Source: Donghicola eburneus
GTDB taxonomy: Bacteria > Pseudomonadota > Alphaproteobacteria > Rhodobacterales > Rhodobacteraceae
Assembly: GCF_900115865.1 (NCBI RefSeq)
Contig: NZ_FOXY01000013.1
Location: 1 to 64,000, forward strand
Direction of reading: 5' to 3'
DNA: 64,000 bases
Positions 1 through 10,055 of this stretch are shown piece after piece. Position numbers and translations under genes: made by a program. The stretch's first letter is position 1, and each line of letters opens with the position of its first letter. The notes beneath the pieces are model-generated. The model saw only the letters and a program-made list of their open reading frames with translations, was not told the origin of the DNA and did not search any database.

Positions 1-1
1 G

Positions 2-94
2 ACCAGCGTGGGCACCCTGTCCATCCGCCGCTTCTTGCGCCCCGTGTGCTACCAGAACATCCCCGCGTCGATCCTGCCGGACGATTTGGGGTAA
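2..94 (+). CDS. 2,5-dioxovalerate (ketoglutarate semialdehyde) dehydrogenase, C-terminal end only
   Basis: Only the last 30 codons are in the window; the gene begins to the left. The tail contains RRFLRPVCYQNIP followed by LLP/ILPD-like residues, which I recognise as the C-terminus of the NADP-dependent alpha-ketoglutarate semialdehyde dehydrogenases of sugar-acid pathways. The context fits very well: the next gene is kdgD, whose product is the substrate of this enzyme, oxidised to 2-oxoglutarate. Only the tail was seen, so the catalytic Cys and Glu cannot be checked. It lies 22 bp upstream of kdgD and is probably co-transcribed with it. Confidence 0.7.
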   Translation, partial: TSVGTLSIRRFLRPVCYQNIPASILPDDLG

Positions 95-113
95 GACCAT
101 CCAAGGAGACTAG

Positions 114-1022
<909 letters not shown>

Positions 1023-1030
1023 GGCCCAAA

Positions 1031-2167
1031 ATGAAGATCACCGACGTTCGCACCCACCTGTTGGAACACCGCCTCGAGACGCCGTTCGAGAGCGCCTCGA
1101 TGCGGTTCGACCGCCGCGCCCATGTGCTGGTGGAGGTCATCTGCGACGATGGCACCATCGGGTGGGGCGAATGTTTGGGGCCTGCGCGCCCCAACGCGTC
1201 GGTGGTCGCGGCCTACAAGGGCTGGCTGATTGGCCAGAACCCGATGGAGACCGAGAAAATCTGGGCCACCTGCTATAACGCGCTGCGCGATCAGGGGCAG
1301 CGCGGGCTGGCGGTCACGGCCTTGTCCGGCATCGATATTGCCCTGTGGGATATAAAGGGCAAGGTGCTGGGGCAGTCCGTGTCCATGCTGCTGGGGGGGC
1401 GTTTTCGCGAGAGCGTGAAGGCCTACGCCACCGGTAGTTTTAAACGGGATGGCGTGGATCGGGTTGAAGATAACGCTGCCGAAATTGCGGCCCACAAGGC
1501 CGCCGGTTTCCACGCCGCCAAGATCAAGATCGGCTTTGACGTGGACGAAGACCTGCGCGTCATCCGTGCCGTGCGCGACGTGATGGGCGACGACATGCGC
1601 CTGATGATCGACGCCAATCACGGCTATGACGTGGTGGATGCGGTGCGTCTGGGAAACAAGGCTGCCGACTATGACATCGATTGGTTCGAAGAGCCCGTCG
1701 TCCCCGAACAACTAGGGGCCTATGCCGATGTGCGCGCGCGCCAGCCGATTCCTGTCGCGGGGGGCGAGACGTGGCACACCCGTTGGGGCTTTGCCGAGCC
1801 CTTCGCCAAGCGTCTGGTGGATATCGCGCAGCCTGACCTGTGCGGGGTCGGCGGCTTTACCGAGATGCGGCGCGTGGCCGATATGGCGGCGACCAGCGGC
1901 ATCCGTCTGGTGCCCCATGTCTGGGGGACCGGCGTTCAGATCGCGGCGGCGCTTCAGTGGATGGCGGCGCAGATTCCCAGCCCCGTGCGCCCTAGTCCCG
2001 TGGACCCGATCATGGAATTCGACCGGACCCACAACCCCTTCCGTCAGGCTGTCCTGACCACCCCGATCGAGCACGAAAATGGCGTTGTCCAGATTCCGAA
2101 CGCCCCCGGTTTGGGGATCGAGATCAACCGCGATGCGCTGCGTGAATTTGCCATGAAGGACGCGTGA
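1031..2167 (+). CDS. gci: D-galactarolactone cycloisomerase (enolase superfamily)
   Basis: Mandelate racemase/muconate lactonising family protein of 378 residues. It closely resembles the Agrobacterium Gci enzyme, which opens D-galactaro-1,4-lactone (and D-glucaro-lactone) to 3-deoxy-2-keto-hexarate. The barrel carries the KxK motif (K164, K166), metal ligands D194, E220 and E246, and H296 of VPHVWGTG, all at the spacing known for Gci. The N-terminal lid region with RFDRRAHVLVE is also typical. Gene order gci-gli matches Agrobacterium. Its product is the kdgD substrate. The stop codon overlaps the next start (TGATG). Confidence 0.93.
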   Translation: MKITDVRTHLLEHRLETPFESASMRFDRRAHVLVEVICDDGTIGWGECLGPARPNASVVAAYKGWLIGQNPMETEKIWATCYNALRDQGQRGLAVTALSGIDIALWDIKGKVLGQSVSMLLGGRFRESVKAYATGSFKRDGVDRVEDNAAEIAAHKAAGFHAAKIKIGFDVDEDLRVIRAVRDVMGDDMRLMIDANHGYDVVDAVRLGNKAADYDIDWFEEPVVPEQLGAYADVRARQPIPVAGGETWHTRWGFAEPFAKRLVDIAQPDLCGVGGFTEMRRVADMAATSGIRLVPHVWGTGVQIAAALQWMAAQIPSPVRPSPVDPIMEFDRTHNPFRQAVLTTPIEHENGVVQIPNAPGLGIEINRDALREFAMKDA

Positions 2168-3030
2168 TGATTGATCGCAAACTCACCGGTGCGCCGCCGA
2201 AAACCATCCTGCCGCGCGGAACTATCGACACCCAGATGCACATGTACGTGCCGGGCTATCCGGCGGTGGATGGCGGGCCGGGCCTGCCGCCTGCGCCCTT
2301 GCCGACACCCGACATGTATCGCTGCGCGATGGAGTGGCTTGGGATCGACCGCGTGGTGATCACCCAAGGCAACGCCCATCAGGCAGACAACGCATGTCTT
2401 CTGGCATGCGTGGCCGAGATGGGCGATCTGGCGCGTGGTATAGCGGTGATCAGCAAGGACACCTCGGACACCGAAATGGAGCACCTGACGGATGCCGGTA
2501 TCGTCGGCGCGCGGATCATGGACCTGCCCGGTGGGGCGGTGGGTTTGGAGCAGCTAGAGGCCGTCGATGCCAAGGCTGCCGATGCGGGCTGGATGACGGC
2601 CGTGCAGTTCGACGGCACCGCTTTGCCCGATCTGGAGTCGCGCTTGACGGCTCTGAAATCCCGCTGGGTTCTGGACCATCACGGCAAGATTTTCGGCGGC
2701 GTCACACCCACCCATGTGGACACCATCAAGCGCTTGATCGACACGGGCAACGTCTGGTTCAAGTTCGCGGGCTGCTATGAGGCGACACTGGTCGGTGGCC
2801 CCGACTACCCCGATATCGCCGAATTCGCTCGGGATATCGCTGCCTATGCCCCCGAACGCATCATCTGGGGCACCAACTGGCCGCACAATCTGGCGAAAAA
2901 GACCGAAGATTACCCCGATGACGCCGACCTGACCGACACGGTCCTGTCTTGGCTGCCGTACGACAAATCCTTGCAGTTGGCACTGGTAGAAAACCCTCAG
3001 GAGCTTTACGGTTTTCCCAAATGGGAGTGA
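2167..3030 (+). CDS. gli: D-galactarolactone isomerase (amidohydrolase superfamily)
   Basis: About 287 residues, related to the Agrobacterium D-galactarolactone isomerase, which converts the 1,5-lactone formed by uronate dehydrogenase into the 1,4-lactone used by Gci. It has the amidohydrolase-2 hallmarks: DTQMHMY near the N-terminus, DHHGKI in the middle and IIWGTNWPHN near the C-terminus. I chose ATG 2167, which overlaps the gci stop as TGATG; a GTG one codon upstream (2164) is also in frame. An ordinary lactonase of the same superfamily is the alternative, but the tight pairing with gci favours the isomerase. Confidence 0.88.
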   Translation: MIDRKLTGAPPKTILPRGTIDTQMHMYVPGYPAVDGGPGLPPAPLPTPDMYRCAMEWLGIDRVVITQGNAHQADNACLLACVAEMGDLARGIAVISKDTSDTEMEHLTDAGIVGARIMDLPGGAVGLEQLEAVDAKAADAGWMTAVQFDGTALPDLESRLTALKSRWVLDHHGKIFGGVTPTHVDTIKRLIDTGNVWFKFAGCYEATLVGGPDYPDIAEFARDIAAYAPERIIWGTNWPHNLAKKTEDYPDDADLTDTVLSWLPYDKSLQLALVENPQELYGFPKWE

Positions 3031-3033
3031 GGC

Positions 3034-3930
3034 ATGAGACTGGTTTCTATCGGGGAATGTATGATTGAAATGTCGGGCGCCGGAGAGAACCTCTGGCGTT
3101 CGGGTTTTGCAGGGGACACGTTTAACACCGCTTGGTACGCGCGGGCGACTTTGCCCGCTGGATCAGTGGATTACGTGACCTGCGTGGGCACCGATCCGGT
3201 GTCGCAGCAGATGGTGGATTTCATGGGGGCAGGGGGCATTGGCACCGATCATGTGATGCGCCATCCGACCCGCGTGGCGGGCCTCTATATGATCACGCTC
3301 AAGGACGGTGAGCGTAGCTTTACCTACTGGCGCGATCAGGCAGCGGCGCGCTGTCTGGCCGACGATCCGGCGGCTTTGACCGCTGCTGTGAACGGGGCCG
3401 ATCTGGTGTATTTCTCGGGGATCACCTTGGGCATTCTGACCGCTGATCGCCGCGTCGCTTTGCTGGAGTCTCTGCAGGGGCAACGAGTCGCTTTTGACCC
3501 CAACCTGCGCCCGCGCCTTTGGCCCGATACCGAGACCATGTGCGAGGCCATCATGCAGGCCGCGCATGTCAGTGAGATTGCCCTGCCGAGCTACGAGGAC
3601 GAGGCGGATTTCTTTGGCGACGCAGACCCCGAGGCGACGCTGAAACGTTACGCGGATGCGGGCGCGACCGAAATCGTGGTCAAGAACGGCGGTGGCGACA
3701 TGCTGGTGCTAGCAGATGGCCAAACTCATCTGATCGAACCCGGTCCCAAGGCACAGCCCGTGGATACCACCGGCGCGGGGGACAGCTTCAATGGTGCGTA
3801 TTTTAGTGCCCGCTTACAGGGCCTACCCGCACCCGAAGCGGCGCGTTATGCCCACGGGATCGCCAAGCAGGTGATCGGCCACAAGGGGGCGCTCATGCCC
3901 ATGGATCAGATCGCAAAGGACGCCGCATGA
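3034..3930 (+). CDS. kdgK: 2-dehydro-3-deoxygluconokinase (PfkB family)
   Basis: Ribokinase/PfkB-type kinase of 298 residues. It shows the N-terminal GECMIE start, the AGDTFN substrate motif (27-32), the DPNLRPRLW segment (155-163) typical of KDG kinases, and the DTTGAGDSF signature with catalytic D250. It phosphorylates 2-keto-3-deoxygluconate in the Entner-Doudoroff branch. This is not a step of the KdgD route encoded just upstream, so the operon seems to serve two sugar-acid routes. It starts 3 bp after gli and overlaps the next gene by 4 bp. Confidence 0.85.
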   Translation: MRLVSIGECMIEMSGAGENLWRSGFAGDTFNTAWYARATLPAGSVDYVTCVGTDPVSQQMVDFMGAGGIGTDHVMRHPTRVAGLYMITLKDGERSFTYWRDQAAARCLADDPAALTAAVNGADLVYFSGITLGILTADRRVALLESLQGQRVAFDPNLRPRLWPDTETMCEAIMQAAHVSEIALPSYEDEADFFGDADPEATLKRYADAGATEIVVKNGGGDMLVLADGQTHLIEPGPKAQPVDTTGAGDSFNGAYFSARLQGLPAPEAARYAHGIAKQVIGHKGALMPMDQIAKDAA

Positions 3931-4553
3931 CCCGCATTCTTGCCTTTGGTGACAGCCTGACATGGGGCCACAAACCCGAAGATGGCACCCGCCACCCCGC
4001 AGAGTTCCTGTGGCCGAACGTGTTGCAGCAGGAGCTTGGGGTCGAGGTGATCTCCGAAGGGCTCGGTGGCCGGACCACCGTATTTGATGACCATTCTGGT
4101 CCCTGTTGTCGCAACGGCGCCAAGGTGCTGCCAATCCTACTGCATTCCCACAGCCCGCTGGATTTGGTGATCGTGATGCTTGGGACCAACGATTTGAAGC
4201 CCACGATCTGCGGCCGCGCCGAGGGGGCGACTGCGGGGATGAAGCGGCTCGCGCAGATCATTCGCGCGCACCCCTATGACGGCATCGGTCAGGTGCCCAA
4301 AGTCCTGCTGGTTTCGCCGCCCCCCTGCGTGATCGGGCCAGACGGTGTGACGGGTGGTGGGCGTGATGTGGCGGAAACTCAGCGCCTCGCGCCAATGTAT
4401 CAGCAGCTGGCGCTGGACCTTGGCGTTGCGTTTTTCGACGCGGGTACGGTTGCCACGACCTCGGCCATTGATGGCGTGCATTTGCCCGCAAAAGACACAG
4501 CTTCGATCGGCAGTGCATTAGCAGCGCCTGTGCGGGAACTCCTGAACCTCTGA
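3927..4553 (+). CDS. SGNH/GDSL-family hydrolase
   Basis: A 208-residue SGNH hydrolase. The four family blocks are visible: FGDSL (catalytic S10), GLGGRT (G47), MLGTNDL (N88) and a C-terminal D182-x-x-H185 in DGVHL. No signal peptide is seen, so it is probably cytoplasmic. It overlaps kdgK by 4 bp (ATGA), which makes it the last gene of the sugar-acid operon. It might remove acyl or lactone esters from the incoming substrate, but that is inference. Natural substrates of this family cannot be predicted from sequence. Confidence 0.8.
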   Translation: MTRILAFGDSLTWGHKPEDGTRHPAEFLWPNVLQQELGVEVISEGLGGRTTVFDDHSGPCCRNGAKVLPILLHSHSPLDLVIVMLGTNDLKPTICGRAEGATAGMKRLAQIIRAHPYDGIGQVPKVLLVSPPPCVIGPDGVTGGGRDVAETQRLAPMYQQLALDLGVAFFDAGTVATTSAIDGVHLPAKDTASIGSALAAPVRELLNL

Positions 4554-4556
4554 CCG

Positions 4557-5372
4557 TTAAGTGGCTGCGCGAAGGAGCGTGCGATACCGCTGTTGGCTGC
4601 CCTTCAGGTGCTGGCGCATTGCATCCCGCGCGCCCTGTTCGTCGCCGTTCAGAATGGCGGTGACAATGTTGTCGTGCTCTGTGTTGATCATGGCCCCATA
4701 AGCATGCGGGGAGCCTTCGGACGATGCCGTGTCCAAAGCGCGCCGCGGAATGCTGTTCGGGCCGACCACCTGCAAAAATTCACAGAAGCGTGGATTGTTT
4801 GTCGCCTCGGCGATGGCGAGGTGCAGATCGAAATCCGCATCGGCAGAGGGCGCGCCACTGGTGTTCGCGTCTGTCACTGTGCGCAGGGCGTCGATGATCC
4901 GCTCTTCTTGCGAGGGGCTGCGGCGCTGTGCGGCCAGACCGGCGGCCTCGACCTCGACTGCGGTGCGCAATTCCAACAGCTCGATCATGGACGACAGGCG
5001 CGCGCTGTCGATGTTGGTAAAGGGTGCAGGCACCTCGGCGGCGGGCTCTAGCACGTAGACGCCCGACCCTTGGCGCGGCTCGACCAAGCCATCGGCGCGT
5101 AGAGCGGCAATCGCCTCTCGCACAACCGTGCGGCTGACGGTGTGATCGCGGGTGAGTTGCGCTTCGCTAGGAAGTTTGTCGCCGGGGCAATATTTCCCAG
5201 ACAGGATCATGGCCCGAAGGTCATCTCGTAGGGTTGCCACCAGTGTTTTGCGGGCCGAGGTTGTTATTGTTTTGCTCCTGATAACTGCTGGTTGCGCGGT
5301 TCGGACGGGCTTCGCGGCCCAAGCGTTGCGCGGACTGGCAGGATTTGGTTCAAGGGTACAAGAGTCTGACAT
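4557..5372 (-). CDS. FadR-type GntR-family transcriptional regulator
   Basis: The N-terminal winged helix-turn-helix (GDKLPSEAQL, TVVREAIAALRADGLVEPRQG) is followed by a helical FCD ligand domain (DFDLHLAIAEATNNPRF; HDNIVTAILNGD; MRQHLKGS). It ends 3 bp from the SGNH gene and converges on it. Most likely it represses the sugar-acid operon in response to an intermediate. The start is uncertain. ATG 5372 has no Shine-Dalgarno sequence and touches a palindrome. An AGGAG at 5275-5279 sits 7 nt before an in-frame ATA at 5267, which would give a more typical 236-residue protein. In-frame extension upstream of 5372 is also possible. Confidence 0.87.
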   Translation of the reverse strand: MSDSCTLEPNPASPRNAWAAKPVRTAQPAVIRSKTITTSARKTLVATLRDDLRAMILSGKYCPGDKLPSEAQLTRDHTVSRTVVREAIAALRADGLVEPRQGSGVYVLEPAAEVPAPFTNIDSARLSSMIELLELRTAVEVEAAGLAAQRRSPSQEERIIDALRTVTDANTSGAPSADADFDLHLAIAEATNNPRFCEFLQVVGPNSIPRRALDTASSEGSPHAYGAMINTEHDNIVTAILNGDEQGARDAMRQHLKGSQQRYRTLLRAAT

Positions 5373-5386
5373 ACAATTGCAATTGT
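5373..5386. promoter_or_regulatory. 14-bp perfect palindrome, candidate operator
   Basis: ACAATTGCAATTGT is identical to its own reverse complement. It lies between the FadR-type regulator and the divergent DUF2254 gene and abuts the regulator's first ATG. FadR-subfamily proteins bind short palindromes and often regulate themselves, so an operator is plausible; this is inference. Confidence 0.4.
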
Positions 5387-5480
5387 GAGGCCCGACTTCA
5401 CCGCGAAAAGCGCATCGCGGGCGGGGAACCCAATGTCGGATGGCGCGTTCCACTTCGACGCAAAGCAAAGGAGTGCCGCC

Positions 5481-6728
5481 GTGCTGGGACAATACCTGTG
5501 GAAACTGCGGCAGGTGCTCAAGGAAATCTGGGTGAGGGTGCTGGGATACGGCGCGATCGCCGTGCTGGCTGCCTTGGTGTCCCCGTCTTTGGCCCCGTAT
5601 GTCCCCGAAAATCTGAGGTTTGATCCAGGTGATGGCGCGGTTGAAGAGGTGCTTCAGATCATCGCCTCATCTATGTTGGCAGTGACGACATTCTCGCTGT
5701 CTATCGCGGTGCAGGCCTATGCCGCTGCGGCAACCTCGGCCACCCCCAGATCCACGGCTTTGCTGCAGCAGGACACGACAACGCAGAATGTGCTGGCGAC
5801 CTTCCTTGGGGCGTTTCTGTTCAGTTTGATGGCAATCATCGGACTGGAGGCGGGCCTATACAGCGACGACGGGAAATTCCTGCTGTTCGTCTCGACCGTA
5901 CTGGTTGTGGCGATGGTCGTTCTGGCGCTGCTGCGCTGGATCTCCCACTTGATCAACTTCGGCCGCATGAACGACACGCTCGACCGGGTGGAGCAAGCCG
6001 CGACCCAAGCGATCAAGACCCGTGTCGCAGCGCCCTTTCTTGGCGCCACCCCGCGTCTTGGAGCAATCCCGCCGGATGCGCGGGCTGTCTATCCGGCGCA
6101 GGTTGGGTACGTGCAGCATGTGGATGTGGCAGGGCTGGATAAGCTGGCCGAGGAGATGGATATCGAGGTTTGGATCTCTGAACCCGCGGGCAAGTTTGTG
6201 CATCCTTCCATTCCAATCCTCTATGTGACAGGCACGCGGCTAGACGAAGAGCAGATGGCGACAGTGCGCCAAGGTGTCACCATCGGGCGCGAACGCAACT
6301 TTGACCAAGATCCGCGCTTTGGTCTGATTGTTTTGTCAGAGATTGCGCTGCGTGCGCTATCTCCTGCGGTGAATGATCCGGGTACCGCAATTGACGTGAT
6401 TTCGCGGCAAGCACGGGTGCTGAGCCTTTGGAAGCCTGAACCGCCGGACGAGCCGGATTGCAAGCGGGTCCATATGCCCCCGATCTCTGGCCAGAACATG
6501 ATTGATGACGCGTTTCATGCGCTCACGCGCGATGGCGCGGCCTTTGTCGAAGTTCAAATACGGTTGCATATTGCATTGAAAGCTCTGGCAAAGAATAATG
6601 CAGAGGTGTTTGAACCGGCAGCCACCGCGTTGGCGGACCTGAGTGTACAAAGATGTACGGATGCGGGCATGTGTGATGACGACATTACCCGCCTGCGGAA
6701 ACATGCCGATCTGACTCATCTTTTGTAG
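5481..6728 (+). CDS. DUF2254-family membrane protein
   Basis: About 415 residues. Two N-terminal hydrophobic segments (YGAIAVLAALVSPSLAPYV; a stretch near IASSMLAVTTFSLSIAVQAYA) and two more around GAFLFSLMAIIGLEAGLY and FVSTVLVVAMVVLALL are followed by a soluble C-terminal half. This matches the DUF2254 family of inner-membrane proteins of unknown function. I chose GTG 5481 because AAAGGAG (5467-5473) lies 7 nt before it; ATG 5433 and GTG 5385 are in-frame alternatives with poorer sites. It is divergent from the FadR-type regulator, and no functional link to its neighbours is evident. Confidence 0.8.
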   Translation: MLGQYLWKLRQVLKEIWVRVLGYGAIAVLAALVSPSLAPYVPENLRFDPGDGAVEEVLQIIASSMLAVTTFSLSIAVQAYAAAATSATPRSTALLQQDTTTQNVLATFLGAFLFSLMAIIGLEAGLYSDDGKFLLFVSTVLVVAMVVLALLRWISHLINFGRMNDTLDRVEQAATQAIKTRVAAPFLGATPRLGAIPPDARAVYPAQVGYVQHVDVAGLDKLAEEMDIEVWISEPAGKFVHPSIPILYVTGTRLDEEQMATVRQGVTIGRERNFDQDPRFGLIVLSEIALRALSPAVNDPGTAIDVISRQARVLSLWKPEPPDEPDCKRVHMPPISGQNMIDDAFHALTRDGAAFVEVQIRLHIALKALAKNNAEVFEPAATALADLSVQRCTDAGMCDDDITRLRKHADLTHLL

Positions 6729-6828
6729 CTTTTTCTTTGAGTACGACTATTTTCTTTGGAACCTCCTGTGTGTTCAGTGCTTTGGTTGGTATGGCCGGGG
6801 CCAACTCGGCTGCCGAAGAGGACTTATT

Positions 6829-7428
6829 TTGAAGCTACCGATTGGTTATGACCGGACATCCGAGTTCGGCTCCCAACTTCCTGACCAAGATTTGCTCAAG
6901 CGATTGCGGGCGGAAACCCACGCGGTCCACGAGGAATTGGATCACCTATTTACCCCCTTCCAAGATGCGCCTCTTGACCATCTGGGATCGTTTTTGGCGG
7001 CCCAAATGGCCGGTTTGACCGCTCTGTCGACAGCTGCGCGCGTACCGCACGACGAGAACACGCTCATCCTTCTGTCCGAAACGTTGGACCGTTTAGAGCA
7101 AGACTGCCGATATTATGAATTGTCTGTCCCCGTGTTGCGTCACAAGCGGGACCTGCACCCGTTGGCTGTGGCTTATCTAGTGATCGGCTCGCGCATGGGC
7201 ACCGAAGTGCTGCGCCGCAACCTGATCAAGCACGGGATCGAGCGTATCCCGCTTTATTTTACACCCCAAGATTACAAGCACGCTTGGCAAGATTTGTGTG
7301 CACGTTTGCAAGGCATGGCTGGCGCTGGACCTGAGGCTGACGATATTTGCGCTAGCGTAATTGCGGGTTTTCATTTATTCCACGATGCCGAAGCCCGAAC
7401 CCGTGACTTGACAGGGAAATTCTCGTGA
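6829..7428 (+). CDS. Biliverdin-producing heme oxygenase
   Basis: A 199-residue all-helical protein of the bacterial heme oxygenase (BphO/HO-1-like) family. The proximal helix contains LRAETHAVHEELD, with H34 the likely heme ligand, and the distal helix contains VIGSRMGTEVL. It cleaves heme to biliverdin, the chromophore of the phytochrome encoded next. The start is a TTG with GAAGAGGA just upstream; no in-frame ATG exists at the right place. Its stop overlaps the phytochrome start (GTGA), which implies coupled translation of the chromophore supply and the apoprotein. Confidence 0.85.
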   Translation: MKLPIGYDRTSEFGSQLPDQDLLKRLRAETHAVHEELDHLFTPFQDAPLDHLGSFLAAQMAGLTALSTAARVPHDENTLILLSETLDRLEQDCRYYELSVPVLRHKRDLHPLAVAYLVIGSRMGTEVLRRNLIKHGIERIPLYFTPQDYKHAWQDLCARLQGMAGAGPEADDICASVIAGFHLFHDAEARTRDLTGKFS

Positions 7429-9998
7429 ACGATGCCTTAGCTTCAGGTGAGCCGTATGATGGCCAAGTCGACCTGACGACCTGCGATCGTGAGCCCATTC
7501 ATATTTTGGGCCGCACGCAGTCTTATGGTGTTCTGATTGCTGTATCCTCTGACTGGATCATTCAGCATGTGTCCGAGAATATTGAGCCTGTCCTACACGA
7601 GACACCAGAGAACCTGATTGGCACGCCGTTGGATGCGGTGATGCCGCGCAAAGCAATGTCGCGCATCCGTGCCAAGGTTCTGGAAGGTCGCGAAACGATC
7701 GCGCGCCTATTCGGTATCAAGCTGCTGGACCCGATGACCCGCTACGATGTGTCGATCCACAAGAGCGGACGACACACGATCATCGAATGCGAGCCCAAGC
7801 AAACCCATCATGTGGATTCCGATACTCTGTCGGATGTCTATCCCCTGATACAGCGCATCCGCGCGGCTGGCGATATCAATCAGGTGGTGACCGAGGCGGC
7901 GCGCGCCGTGCGGTTGTTGACCGGCTTTGACAGTGTGATGGTCTACCAGTTTCAGGGCGATGCCTCTGGTTCTGTTGTGGCGGAGAACCGTCGCGGTGAC
8001 TTGCCAAGCTATCTGGGGCTGCGCTTTCCGGCGTCTGACATCCCAGTGCAGGCGCGCCAACTTTATAAGCGCAGCCTGTTGCGATTGATTGCGGATGTCG
8101 ATGACGAGGGCAGCGCGCTCTACCCTCAGGTTTCGCCCGAAGGCAGCCCGCTGGACTTGTCGCTATCTGTGACGCGTGCGGTGTCCCCGATTCATCTGGA
8201 GTACCTGCGGAACATGGGCGTTCAGGCGTCGATGTCCGTGTCGATCATGCGCAACGGAGAGCTGTGGGGCTTGTTTGCCTGCCACCATCACTCTCCGCGC
8301 TATCTGGAATTCGAGCGTCGCACAGCGGTGGAACTGTTCGCCCACCTCTTTTCCTATGAGCTGACCCATTTGGAAGAGCAGGAGCGGTCCCGCGCGCAGT
8401 CCGAAATGTCGAGCCTACAGACCCGCCTCATGGCCTTGATGGCGCAGGGCGAAGACCTGGCGGAGAGCCTGATCAAGGTTTCGAGTGACCTGCGTGAAGT
8501 GATCCCTCATGACGGAATGGTCCTATTTGCCGATGGTGATTTCCACCAGATTGGCTCGACCCCGACCAAAGAGGAATTCGCCGGTCTGGCCCGTTTCCTG
8601 AACACCACTGCAGCATCTGGTGTTTTCACGAGCGATAGCATTGGCAAACAGTACAAACCTGCGGTCGACTGTGTGGATCGCTTTGCGGGTCTGATGGCGA
8701 TCCCCATTTCACGCCGTCCGCGGGACTATCTGGTTCTTTTCCGCCGCGAGATTGCGACCTCGGTCACATGGGCGGGCAATCCGCAAAAGCCGGTGACGCC
8801 CGGACCCAACGGCCTGCGTCTGACACCGCGCAAAAGCTTTGATGCATGGCGAGAGATCGTCGCGGGGCATTGCGTCCCGTGGAACGAACACGCCAAGCAC
8901 TCGGCAGAGCTCTTGCGTGTGCTTTTGCTTGAGATTTTCCTCAAGATTACTGATGCCACTGCCGATGAGCGCAAGCGCGCCCAAGAACGCCAAGAGCTTC
9001 TGATTTCAGAGTTGAACCACCGTGTTCGCAACATCCTGAACCTGATGCGCGGACTGGTGAAGCAAAGCTCGCAGGAGCGCGACACGGCAGAGGCTTTTGC
9101 ACAGCGTTTGGATGGCCGTATCCAGTCGCTGGCCCGGGCGCATGACCAACTCACCGAGGACGAGTGGGATTATTCCTCGCTCAAAGATCTGATCCATCTG
9201 GAATTGGCGGCCTACACAAGCGGTGAGTCGTCTGGCCGCGTAGAATTGCTGGGGGATGACGTTCAGATATCGCCGCGTGCCTTTACCAATCTGGCACTGG
9301 TCATCCATGAATTGGTGACCAACTCGGTGAAATACGGGTGCCTGAGCAACGAGAGCGGCCGCCTGATCATTGCTCTGGGCAAAGATGGCGTGGGCGGGTT
9401 GACCATCGATTGGCGCGAGCGCGGTGGTCCTGCGGTAACGCCGCCGAAGCGCCGAGGCTTTGGCTCTTCGATCATCGAACGGTTCGTGCCTTTTGAACTG
9501 CAAGGCGAGGCGGACATTCAGTACAAAGTGTCCGGCGTCGAAGCCCGCTTTGTCATTCCTGCAAACCACGTCGAATTTGTCGTCGTCGAAAAGACAGAGT
9601 CAGTCGTCGCCGAAGAGAGCGCGGGTGCAGTCAACCTGACAGGCGTTGCGCTTGTGCTTGAAGATACGATGATCATCGCCATGGATGCGGCAGACATCAT
9701 GACGGAACTCGGGGCGACCGACGTACGCATCTGTTCTAACGTCAACGACGCCCTCAAGGAAATTGAGACCCATGACCTTCAGATCGCGATCCTTGATGTG
9801 AACTTGGGATCAGAGCAATCGCTGCCCGTTGCCGAAAAGCTTGCAGAAATTGGGGTCCCATTTGTTGTCGCAACAGGGTATGGTGATCGCGAGGACTTGA
9901 AGGGGCTCTACCCCGATTGTCCTTTTGTTCGAAAGCCGTTTTCGAACGAAACTCTCGAGGCTGCGGTGGCCGAAGCCATGGATGCCAGTAAAAAGTGA
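7425..9998 (+). CDS. bphP: Bacteriophytochrome hybrid HWE histidine kinase
   Basis: An 857-residue red/far-red photoreceptor. Domain order is PAS (about 20-130), GAF (about 150-315), PHY (about 330-510), HWE-type kinase (about 525-715) and a C-terminal receiver (about 740-853). The biliverdin-attaching cysteine is C20, in TTCDREPIHI. GAF landmarks are PASDIP (202-207), SPIH (H257) and CHHH (287-289); the PHY domain shows TWAGNPQKP and LTPRKSFDAW. The kinase has H532 in ELNHRVRN, the N-box HELVTNSVKYG and the IDWRERGGP motif that marks the HWE family. The receiver has E746/D747, phospho-acceptor D791, T817 and K837, so it looks functional. The start is GTG. Confidence 0.93.
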   Translation: MNDALASGEPYDGQVDLTTCDREPIHILGRTQSYGVLIAVSSDWIIQHVSENIEPVLHETPENLIGTPLDAVMPRKAMSRIRAKVLEGRETIARLFGIKLLDPMTRYDVSIHKSGRHTIIECEPKQTHHVDSDTLSDVYPLIQRIRAAGDINQVVTEAARAVRLLTGFDSVMVYQFQGDASGSVVAENRRGDLPSYLGLRFPASDIPVQARQLYKRSLLRLIADVDDEGSALYPQVSPEGSPLDLSLSVTRAVSPIHLEYLRNMGVQASMSVSIMRNGELWGLFACHHHSPRYLEFERRTAVELFAHLFSYELTHLEEQERSRAQSEMSSLQTRLMALMAQGEDLAESLIKVSSDLREVIPHDGMVLFADGDFHQIGSTPTKEEFAGLARFLNTTAASGVFTSDSIGKQYKPAVDCVDRFAGLMAIPISRRPRDYLVLFRREIATSVTWAGNPQKPVTPGPNGLRLTPRKSFDAWREIVAGHCVPWNEHAKHSAELLRVLLLEIFLKITDATADERKRAQERQELLISELNHRVRNILNLMRGLVKQSSQERDTAEAFAQRLDGRIQSLARAHDQLTEDEWDYSSLKDLIHLELAAYTSGESSGRVELLGDDVQISPRAFTNLALVIHELVTNSVKYGCLSNESGRLIIALGKDGVGGLTIDWRERGGPAVTPPKRRGFGSSIIERFVPFELQGEADIQYKVSGVEARFVIPANHVEFVVVEKTESVVAEESAGAVNLTGVALVLEDTMIIAMDAADIMTELGATDVRICSNVNDALKEIETHDLQIAILDVNLGSEQSLPVAEKLAEIGVPFVVATGYGDREDLKGLYPDCPFVRKPFSNETLEAAVAEAMDASKK

Positions 9999-10055
9999 TT
10001 TCTGTTTGGCGCGTTCGCTGTGTACGCTAGTGCCGAAGGAAAGGTGGGGTCTGAA

